Shown here: positions 1-5,744 of the stretch, piece by piece
Layout of the letters: each line of letters opens with the position of its first letter
How positions within the stretch are numbered: the first letter of the stretch is position 1
Source of the DNA: Novosphingobium sp. UBA6722
GTDB lineage: Bacteria; Pseudomonadota; Alphaproteobacteria; Sphingomonadales; Sphingomonadaceae
Assembly: GCA_002454125.1 (NCBI GenBank)
Contig: DKII01000077.1
Coordinates: 1-9,975, forward strand
Length of the DNA stretch: 9,975 nt
Direction of reading: 5' to 3'
Translations under genes and position numbers: made by a program
The notes under the pieces: generated by a model
The model's input: only the letters and a program-made list of their open reading frames with translations
What the model was told of the DNA's origin: nothing
The model's database searches: none

Positions 1-40
1 GGCTTGACTTGGCCGCGCCCGCCGCGTTGATCGCGTTTCC

Positions 41-850
41 ATGGACACGATCATCACCGCCATCCTGCTCGGCATCGTCGAAGGCCTGACCGAATTCATC
101 CCGGTCTCCTCGACCGGACACTTGATCCTCGCCGCCGAGATCTTCGGCTACGATGCCGAGGTCTGGAAGGTGTTCAACGTGGTGATCCAGCTCGGCGCGA
201 TCCTCGCCGTGGTGGTGCTTTATTGGCGGACTTTCTGGGCGGTCGGCATGGGCCTGCTCAAATGGCGGCCGGAAGGCGTGGCCTTCCTGCGCAATATCCT
301 GCTCGGCTTCCTGCCCTCGGCGGTGCTGGGCTTTGCGCTCAAGGACTATATCGACATCATGCTGGGCAGCCCGATGGTCGTTGCCTGGGCGCTGGTGATC
401 GGCGGGATCGCGATCCTGGCGATCGAAAAGGTCGCCAAGCCCGGTCCGGCCAGCGGCGTTTCGCAGCTTCCAGCGAAGCAGGCGCTGGGCGTCGGCTTCA
501 TCCAGTGCCTCTCGATGATCCCCGGCGTCAGCCGTTCGGGCGCGACCATCATGGGCGCACTCGCCATGGGGATCGAACGCCGCACGGCCGCCGAATTCAG
601 CTTCTTCCTCGCCATCCCGACGATGATGGGCGCGACCACGCTGGAACTGTGGGATGCCCGCGCTAGCCTGGCCGGCGGCATGGGTCCGGTCGGCTGGATC
701 GAAATCGCGGTCGGTTTTGCGGTTTCGTTCGTCGTCGCCCTGGCCGTGATCAAGGCTTTCGTCGCCTTCGTCAGCCGCGCCGGTTTCGCGCCGTTTGCCT
801 GGTACCGGATCGCCGCCGGGATCCTCGCGATCTGGCTGCTGTCGCGTTGA
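41..850 (+). CDS. uppP: Undecaprenyl-diphosphate phosphatase UppP (BacA)
   Basis: Integral inner-membrane enzyme that dephosphorylates undecaprenyl diphosphate to the monophosphate, recycling the lipid carrier of peptidoglycan and other envelope polymers; overexpression in other bacteria gives bacitracin resistance. The 269-residue length is normal for the family. Both signature regions are visible: EGLTEFIPVSSTGH at residues 14-27 (acidic E14 and E18, H27) and PGVSRSG at 161-167 with the conserved R165, followed by an A-E-F-S-F-F-L-A-I-P stretch at 184-193. Several hydrophobic helices span the protein and it ends in one (about 250-267). The start is fixed: the frame has a stop at 5-7 and no other start codon before ATG 41. 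No clear Shine-Dalgarno is seen. Another frame has a stop at 28-30 that could end an upstream gene, which would make uppP a downstream operon member, but too little sequence is present to say. Confidence 0.96.
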   Translation: MDTIITAILLGIVEGLTEFIPVSSTGHLILAAEIFGYDAEVWKVFNVVIQLGAILAVVVLYWRTFWAVGMGLLKWRPEGVAFLRNILLGFLPSAVLGFALKDYIDIMLGSPMVVAWALVIGGIAILAIEKVAKPGPASGVSQLPAKQALGVGFIQCLSMIPGVSRSGATIMGALAMGIERRTAAEFSFFLAIPTMMGATTLELWDARASLAGGMGPVGWIEIAVGFAVSFVVALAVIKAFVAFVSRAGFAPFAWYRIAAGILAIWLLSR

Positions 851-857
851 TACAGCC

Positions 858-3707
858 TTAGTGCGCTGCGCCCCAGCTGAGGCCCGTGCCGATCTCGACG
901 CCGAGAGGTACTGACAAAGGCACCGCCGGCTCAGCCGCACCAGCCATCACCGCCTCGATCACCTTGCTCGCCGCCGGCACGTCTGCTTCGGGCAGCTCGA
1001 ACACCAGTTCGTCGTGGACCTGCAGCAGCATTCGGACATGGCCCAAGCCGGCCGCTTCCAGCGCGGGCATCATGCGCACCATGGCGCGCTTGATGATGTC
1101 GGCGCTGGTGCCCTGGATCGGGGCGTTGATCGCGGCGCGTTCGGACCCGGCGCGCTCGTTGGGATTGTTCGAGCTGATCCGCGGGAACCAGCACTTGCGG
1201 CCGAACAGCGTCTCCGAATAGCCGTTCGTCCGCACGCTCTCGAGCGTTGAGTGGATATAGTGGCGGATGCCCGGAAACCGCTCGAAATAGCGATCGATCA
1301 TCGCCTGGGCCTCGTCTGAGGAAACGCCGAGCCGCCCGGCCAGGCCCCAGCGCGAGATGCCGTAAAGGATCGCGAAGTTGATCGTCTTGGCACGGCCGCG
1401 GGTGTCGCGGTTGACCTCGCCGAACATTTCCATCGCGGTGCGGGCGTGGATGTCCTCGCCCTGGGCGAACGCCTCCTTCAAGGCCGGAACGTTCGCCATA
1501 TGCGCGGCAAGGCGCAGTTCGATCTGGCTATAGTCGGCGGCGAGCAGGACATTGCCGGGCTCGGCCACGAAGGCATCGCGGATCTGGCGGCCCAGTTCAG
1601 TGCGGATCGGGATGTTCTGGAGGTTCGGCTCGGTCGAGGAGAGCCGCCCGGTCTGCGCGCCGACCAGGCTGTAGCTGGTGTGCACTCGGCCGGTCTGCGG
1701 GTTGATCGCCGCTTGCAGCGCTTCGGTATAGGTAGAGCGCAGCTTCGACAGCTGGCGCCATTCGAGCACCTTATCGGCAATCACCGCGCCTTCCCCCGAG
1801 AGCCGCTCCAGGATGCCCTGGTCAGTCGAGTATTGACCGGTCTTGCCCTTCTTGCCGCCCTTGAAGCCCAGTTTGTCGAACAGGATCTCGCCCAATTGCT
1901 TGGGGCTGCCGATGGTGAAGGGCTGGCCGGCCAGTTCGTGGATCTGGCCTTCCAGCTTGGTGATTTCCTCAGCGAAAGTGGCGGAGAGACCGGCCAGCTT
2001 GTCGCGGTCGACGCGGATGCCGTGGCGCTCCATCTGCGCGACGACCGGCACCAGCGGGCGATCGACCCGCTCATAGACCCGGGTGGCCGCTTCCTCGCTC
2101 AGCCGCGGTTTCAACAGCCGGTGCAGCCGCCAGGTCACTTCCGCATCTTCGGCGGCATATTCTGTTGCGCGGTCCAGCGGGACTTCGCCGAAGGGGATCG
2201 CCTTCTTGCCGGTGCCGCACAGGTCCTTGAAGGCCAGCGTGGTGTGGCCAAGGTGGCGGGTGGAGAGCTCGTCCATCCCGTGGCCGCCGCCGATCCCGTC
2301 GATCGACCGGCCGGCGTCGAGATCGAAGCTCATCACCATGGTATCGTCGATCGGGGCAACGCTGATCCCGTGCCGGGCCAGCACGTTAAGGTCATACTTG
2401 GCGTTCTGTCCAATCTTCAGCACTGCCGCGCTTTCGAGGAGCGGCTTCAGCAGCGCGATCGCACGGGCCCGGTCAATCTGCTGTGGCCGCTCGGCAAACA
2501 TATCGGTCCCGCCGTGACCCAGCGGGATATAGCAGGCATCGCCGGGTCCCAGCGCCAGGCTGACCCCGGTGAGGTCAGCGCTGATCGCATCAAGCGCGCT
2601 GGTTTCGGTATCGAAGGCCACCACGCGCGCCGCCATGGCGCGCTCGACCCAGGCCGCCAGCGTCGCCTCGTCCTGCACGCAGGCATATTTGCTGCGATCG
2701 ATCGGCGGCAATTCCGGCAGCGGTTGGCGGTTGCTGCCAGCAGTTGGCGCGGCGCCGGCGGTGACCGGCTTGGCCGGGTTGAGATCGACCCGCCGTTCAG
2801 GGCTGCCGCGCCCGTCACCCAGGCGCTTGAGCAGCGAGTTGAAGCCGTGCTCTTCGAGGAAGACGGCCAGCGGATCGGGCGGGATCGTCTCAAGCTTGAA
2901 ATCGTCAAGCGCCACCGGCAGCGGGCAATCTTCCTTTAGCGCGACCAGGACCCGGCTAAGCCGCGCCATTTCGGCCTGCTCGATCAGGCTGTCACGCAGC
3001 TTGGATGGCTTCATCTCGGGCGCGGCGGCCAGGGCGGCCTCCAAGCTGCCATGCTCCTGGATCAGCTTGGTGGCCGTCTTCGGCCCGATCCCGCGGATGC
3101 CGGGGACATTGTCGACCGAATCCCCCATCAGCGCCAGGACATCGCCGACTAGCTCGGGCGGCACGCCGAACTTTTCCTCCACTTCGGGCACACCGATACG
3201 GACGTTCTTCATCGTATCGAGCATGTCGATACAGGCTTCGCCGCTCTCGCCATGCCGGCACGTGCCGACCAGTTGCATCAGGTCCTTGTCTGACGAAACG
3301 ATCGTCACGTCCCAGCCGCGCTCGGTCGCGGCGCGGGCATAGGAAGCGATCAGGTCATCGGCTTCGAGCCCCTGCTCCTCGATGCATGGCAGGCTGAAGG
3401 CGCGGGTGGCATCGCGGATCAGCGGGAACTGTGGCTTCAGATCCTCGGGCGGGGGCGGGCGGTTGGCCTTGTACTGATCGTAGATCTCGTTGCGAAAACT
3501 CTTGCCGCTGGCGTCCAGGATCACCGCCAGGTGGGTTGGGCCATCGGCCTTGTGCAGATCATCGGCCAGCTTCCACAGCATGGTGGTATAGCCATAGACC
3601 GCGCCGACCGGCACGCCCTGCGGATTGGTCAGCGGCGGCAGGCGGTGATAGGCGCGGAAGATATAGGCCGATCCGTCGACCAGGTAGAGATGCTGCTTGG
3701 GCTCCAT
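858..3707 (-). CDS. polA: DNA polymerase I
   Basis: DNA repair and replication enzyme that removes RNA primers, fills gaps and proofreads; 949 residues, typical length. Three domains are intact. The N-terminal 5'-3' nuclease (about 1-295) has acidic metal ligands D11, D65, E115, D117, D118, D140 and D142, plus the helix-hairpin-helix GDSVDNVPGIRGIGPKTA around 195-212. The 3'-5' exonuclease (about 340-535) keeps D366-T-E368, N435/D439 and Y517/D521, so proofreading should be active. The polymerase (about 545-949) has motif A with D725 (DYSQIELR), motif B with R772, K774, F778 and Y782, and motif C H898-D899-E900. F778 rather than Tyr predicts discrimination against dideoxynucleotides, as in E. 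coli Pol I. A Pro/Ala-rich linker (about 305-337) joins the first two domains. On the minus strand, AGGG (3715-3718) lies 7 bases before the ATG. The gene converges on uppP with 7 bases between stops and no hairpin between them. Confidence 0.98.
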   Translation of the reverse strand: MEPKQHLYLVDGSAYIFRAYHRLPPLTNPQGVPVGAVYGYTTMLWKLADDLHKADGPTHLAVILDASGKSFRNEIYDQYKANRPPPPEDLKPQFPLIRDATRAFSLPCIEEQGLEADDLIASYARAATERGWDVTIVSSDKDLMQLVGTCRHGESGEACIDMLDTMKNVRIGVPEVEEKFGVPPELVGDVLALMGDSVDNVPGIRGIGPKTATKLIQEHGSLEAALAAAPEMKPSKLRDSLIEQAEMARLSRVLVALKEDCPLPVALDDFKLETIPPDPLAVFLEEHGFNSLLKRLGDGRGSPERRVDLNPAKPVTAGAAPTAGSNRQPLPELPPIDRSKYACVQDEATLAAWVERAMAARVVAFDTETSALDAISADLTGVSLALGPGDACYIPLGHGGTDMFAERPQQIDRARAIALLKPLLESAAVLKIGQNAKYDLNVLARHGISVAPIDDTMVMSFDLDAGRSIDGIGGGHGMDELSTRHLGHTTLAFKDLCGTGKKAIPFGEVPLDRATEYAAEDAEVTWRLHRLLKPRLSEEAATRVYERVDRPLVPVVAQMERHGIRVDRDKLAGLSATFAEEITKLEGQIHELAGQPFTIGSPKQLGEILFDKLGFKGGKKGKTGQYSTDQGILERLSGEGAVIADKVLEWRQLSKLRSTYTEALQAAINPQTGRVHTSYSLVGAQTGRLSSTEPNLQNIPIRTELGRQIRDAFVAEPGNVLLAADYSQIELRLAAHMANVPALKEAFAQGEDIHARTAMEMFGEVNRDTRGRAKTINFAILYGISRWGLAGRLGVSSDEAQAMIDRYFERFPGIRHYIHSTLESVRTNGYSETLFGRKCWFPRISSNNPNERAGSERAAINAPIQGTSADIIKRAMVRMMPALEAAGLGHVRMLLQVHDELVFELPEADVPAASKVIEAVMAGAAEPAVPLSVPLGVEIGTGLSWGAAH

Positions 3708-3747
3708 TGCGGCACCCTAGCAGCGGCGGGCCCAGCGCGGTAGCGCG

Positions 3748-3777
3748 CGAATCGAGCCATCCCCGGTGCGCGATTCG
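3748..3777. promoter_or_regulatory. Inverted pair of GANTC sites upstream of polA
   Basis: CGAATCG (3748-3754) and CGATTCG (3771-3777) are inverted copies 16 bases apart, 41 to 70 bases upstream of the polA start. Each contains GANTC (3749-3753 and 3772-3776), the methylation target of the alphaproteobacterial cell-cycle methyltransferase CcrM. GANTC sites near promoters can couple transcription to replication through GcrA. Whether this pair is functional is inference; other GANTC sites occur inside genes in this window. Confidence 0.25.
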
Positions 3778-3863
3778 GATCGTCACAACCCTGCCACATT
3801 GTTGCGATAACTCGGCAAAACGCAGGAAATGCACAGGCTTTCGCGGGTGGCTGCGACTATCTC

Positions 3864-3890
3864 TTGCATCGCTTCGCGAAGCGCACTAAT
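3864..3890 (+). promoter_or_regulatory. Perfect 14-bp palindrome, possible operator in a weak promoter
   Basis: CGCTTCGCGAAGCG (3870-3883) is a perfect dyad. It is flanked on the left by TTGCAT (3864-3869, a poor -35 match) and on the right by ACTAAT (3885-3890, 4 of 6 to the -10 consensus). If these are promoter elements the palindrome fills the spacer, a usual place for a repressor or MerR-type activator site, but 15 bases is a short sigma-70 spacer. It lies about 100 bases upstream of the lipoprotein start. The dyad is certain; the promoter reading is tentative. Confidence 0.3.
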
Positions 3891-3991
3891 TGTGCCCGCG
3901 AAGTCTACCGATAAGGTTGGCTTTCCGTTCGGCTGCCCGGAATAATCCCGGCGACCGCGCGTGGTCCACTCGCTGTTCAAGGAATACTTTC

Positions 3992-4246
3992 ATGCGCAAG
4001 ATCATTCTCGCCGCTGGCGCCGCTCTCGCTCTCGCCGCTTGCTCGCAGGAAAAGGCTGACGACGCCGCTGCCGCCGCTTCGGACGCTGCCACCGCCGCTG
4101 CTTCGGACGCCGCTGCTGCCGCCACCGACGCCGCTGGTGCCGCTTCGGAAGCCGCCACCGACGCTGCTGCCGCTGCTTCGGACGCCGCGACTGCCGCTGC
4201 TTCGGACGCTGCTGCTGCTGCTTCGGACGCTGCCAAGAAGATGTAA
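3992..4246 (+). CDS. Small alanine-rich lipoprotein, Lpp-like in composition
   Basis: An 84-residue predicted lipoprotein. The N-terminus (M-R-K, then a hydrophobic run) ends in the lipobox L14-A15-A16-C17, so signal peptidase II should cleave before C17 and leave a 68-residue lipidated mature protein. Ser at +2 rather than Asp suggests sorting to the outer membrane. The mature part is almost wholly Ala with regularly placed Asp, Ser and Thr, spaced mostly 7 or 8 residues apart, which predicts a long continuous helix. Residues 24-45 and 57-78 are near-identical (21 of 22), and the chain ends K82-K83-M84. I recall similar unnamed proteins from sphingomonads. A structural role like the murein lipoprotein Lpp is possible but unproven. 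ATG 3992 is preferred over upstream starts because AAGGA (3979-3983) sits 8 bases before it and the signal peptide begins there. It ends 12 bases before a terminator, so it is probably monocistronic. Confidence 0.85.
   Translation: MRKIILAAGAALALAACSQEKADDAAAAASDAATAAASDAAAAATDAAGAASEAATDAAAAASDAATAAASDAAAAASDAAKKM
4061..4225 (+). repeat. Internal 22-residue duplication in the alanine-rich lipoprotein
   Basis: Codons 24-45 (4061-4126) and 57-78 (4160-4225) encode blocks differing only at T45 versus S78, offset by 33 residues (99 bases). The DNA copies differ at several synonymous positions (GCC/GCT/GCG alanine codons), so the duplication is not very recent or the protein pattern is under selection. 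The shorter unit GCTTCGGACGC recurs five times across the gene. Confidence 0.85.
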
Positions 4247-4258
4247 TCTTCGCCGCAC

Positions 4259-4308
4259 GGCAAAAGATCGGGGCGCGGAGGGTAACCTCCGCGCCCTTTT
4301 CTTTTGCC
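4259..4308 (+). terminator. Strong intrinsic terminator after the lipoprotein gene
   Basis: An 11-bp perfect GC-rich stem (4271-4281 with 4286-4296, loop GTAA) is followed directly by TTTTCTTTT (4297-4305). An outer perfect 8-bp stem, GGCAAAAG (4259-4266) with CTTTTGCC (4301-4308), brackets it. The A-rich left side gives a U-run on the opposite strand as well, so it could act in both directions. It separates the lipoprotein gene from the downstream operon. Confidence 0.92.
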
Positions 4309-4334
4309 TGCGCTCCGCGCGCCCACACTGTTAG

Positions 4335-4352
4335 TTTAAGCGATCGATTAAA
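4335..4352. promoter_or_regulatory. 18-bp near-palindrome, candidate operator of the phosphotransferase/dehydrogenase operon
   Basis: TTTAAGCGATCGATTAAA has 8 of 9 symmetric base pairs matching, centred on CGATCG. It sits in a conspicuously AT-rich patch of an otherwise GC-rich region, 42 bases before the phosphotransferase ATG and downstream of the preceding terminator, where the operon promoter should lie. TTAAAT (4348-4353) overlaps its right edge and could be a -10. Size and symmetry suit a TetR-type dimer site, a family that often controls acyl-CoA dehydrogenase operons. No regulator gene is present in the window. Confidence 0.5.
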
Positions 4353-4394
4353 TTTGTCCTTGCCTTGCCGCCACGCCCTCGGCACCTTGCGGGC

Positions 4395-5729
4395 ATGACG
4401 GGGCTGGATGAACTGACACAGGGCCTGACCAGCGCACTGGCGCGCATTGGCTTGCCCGCGCCTAATGGGCTTGAGCGGCTTTCCGGCGGCGCGAACATGG
4501 AATCCTGGCGGTTCCAGGCCGGCGCTGCCACCTGCGTCCTGCGCCGCGCCCCCTCGCTCGAGATGATGGCCGGCCGGCCGATGGACCATGCCGGTGAGGT
4601 CCAGGTGGTCCGCGCAGCCCGGGCCGCCGGGGTCATGGCGCCCGAAGTGCTGGTAGAGCTGGAGCCGGCAGACGGCATCGGCTCGGGCTATGTCATGCGG
4701 GCCATTTCGGGCTCGCCCGATCCCAACGCCTTCCTGGCAGAGGCCGATCCCGCACTGGCAATCCGCGACATTGCCCGCGAACTGGTTGCGGTCCACCGGA
4801 CCGAGACTGCCGGCCTGCCGGCGCCGGTGATGGACACCGCCGAGGCGCTTGGCGAACTGCGCCGCCGGTTCCTTGAGTATGGCGGCGATCGCCCGATCCT
4901 CGCGCTCGCGCTCAAGTGGCTGGAGGCCAACCTGCCGCCGCCCGTCACCCCGCGGCTGGTCCACGGCGACTTCCGCCTCGGCAACCTGATGTTCGAGCAT
5001 GGCCGCCTGACCGGCGTGCTCGACTGGGAGCTGGCCCACCTGGGTGATTGGCACGAAGACCTGGCCTTTGGCTGCATGACCGTCTGGCGCTTTTCGCGGC
5101 CTGACCGGCCCGGCTACGGCCTGACCTCGATCGAAAAGCTGGCCCGCGCCTATGAGGAGGCCGGCGGCGATACCTTCGATCCCGCCCGCTTCCGCTTCTG
5201 GACGATCTACCGCACCTTCTGGTGGGCCTTGGGCTGCCTGCAGATGGGCGGGTTCTGGCGCGCCGGACACGACCGTTCGGTCGAGCGCGTGGTCGTCGCC
5301 CGCCGCACCGCCGAACAGGAACTGGATCTGCTGCTCCTGCTCGAAGACCTGGCGCCCGAAGCCGAGCGCAACCGCGCGTTGCCGCCCGCGACCGAGCCGC
5401 TCCAACCCGGGACCGGCGAACCCAGCGGTGCGGAGATCCTGACGGCCATTTCCGAATGGTTGGCCTCTGACATCAAGCCGCTGGTTTCCGGGCGCGGCAA
5501 GTTCGATCTCGCCGTCGCGCGCAATGCGCTGGGCATCGTCGCGCGCGAGATTGAGCAGCGCCCGGTCGCCACCGATGCCGCGCTAACGGCCGAAATCATG
5601 GCCGGCCGTGCCGATCTCGCCACGTCCGGTCTGCTCGCGCGGCTGCGCCGCATGGCGCTGAACAAGCTATCCGCCGACATGCCGAAATACCCCGCGCTCG
5701 CTGCGGCGCGCGCCCAATGGGAAAACTGA
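4395..5729 (+). CDS. APH-like phosphotransferase with C-terminal DUF6285-like domain
   Basis: A 444-residue protein of the aminoglycoside-phosphotransferase/choline-kinase fold, of the group found beside acyl-CoA dehydrogenases rather than in antibiotic resistance. Seen: a glycine-rich nucleotide loop LSGGANMES (29-37), VLRR (48-51), the catalytic Brenner-type motif H190-G-D192-F-R-L-G-N197, and the metal-binding D210-W-E. After about residue 340 comes a separate helical segment (about 343-440) that I recognise from memory as DUF6285-like, usually seen as its own small gene in such clusters. Related LvaA and the ACAD10/ACAD11 kinase domains phosphorylate 4-hydroxyacyl-CoAs; a similar reaction here is inferred. 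ATG 4395 is chosen; an in-frame TTG at 4365 would add ten poorly conserved-looking residues and also lacks a ribosome-binding site. The stop lies 15 bases before the next ATG, so the two genes are co-transcribed and perhaps translationally linked. Confidence 0.88.
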   Translation: MTGLDELTQGLTSALARIGLPAPNGLERLSGGANMESWRFQAGAATCVLRRAPSLEMMAGRPMDHAGEVQVVRAARAAGVMAPEVLVELEPADGIGSGYVMRAISGSPDPNAFLAEADPALAIRDIARELVAVHRTETAGLPAPVMDTAEALGELRRRFLEYGGDRPILALALKWLEANLPPPVTPRLVHGDFRLGNLMFEHGRLTGVLDWELAHLGDWHEDLAFGCMTVWRFSRPDRPGYGLTSIEKLARAYEEAGGDTFDPARFRFWTIYRTFWWALGCLQMGGFWRAGHDRSVERVVVARRTAEQELDLLLLLEDLAPEAERNRALPPATEPLQPGTGEPSGAEILTAISEWLASDIKPLVSGRGKFDLAVARNALGIVAREIEQRPVATDAALTAEIMAGRADLATSGLLARLRRMALNKLSADMPKYPALAAARAQWEN

Positions 5730-5744
5730 GAGAGGAATCGCCTG

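Larger units (their letters stand above)
3708..3991. promoter_or_regulatory. Divergent intergenic region between polA and the lipoprotein gene
   Basis: This 284-base stretch must hold the leftward polA promoter and the rightward lipoprotein promoter, since the two genes start back to back. No strong consensus -35/-10 pair is visible on either strand, and sphingomonad promoters often match E. coli consensus poorly. What can be seen: an inverted pair of GANTC-containing heptamers near polA (3748-3777), a perfect 14-bp palindrome (3870-3883), and ribosome-binding sites at both ends. No convincing small ORF or RNA gene was seen here. Confidence 0.6.

Noticed and set aside
1446..2939. 497-codon open frame on the + strand opposite polA
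   Set aside because: polA is certain on the other strand with all catalytic motifs. Long antisense frames are expected in GC-rich DNA, and this one shows no recognisable domain.
3890..3991. N-terminal extension of the alanine-rich lipoprotein to an upstream start
   Set aside because: It would bury the signal peptide and lipobox inside the protein; AAGGA is correctly placed for ATG 3992.
4061..4225. Repeats in the lipoprotein gene as a possible CRISPR or VNTR array
   Set aside because: The repeats are in frame, have no unique spacers, diverge synonymously and encode a helical protein pattern.
4365..4394. TTG start adding ten residues to the phosphotransferase
   Set aside because: No Shine-Dalgarno, a rare start codon, and the added Pro/Arg-rich residues do not resemble the family N-terminus.
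4002..5405. 467-codon open frame on the - strand across the lipoprotein and phosphotransferase genes
   Set aside because: It runs through a strong terminator and two well-supported genes, and its end is a low-complexity antisense of the alanine repeats.
4395..5729. Phosphotransferase as an aminoglycoside resistance gene
   Set aside because: Length, the DUF6285-like tail and operon with an acyl-CoA dehydrogenase place it in the metabolic branch of the fold; no resistance-type context is present.
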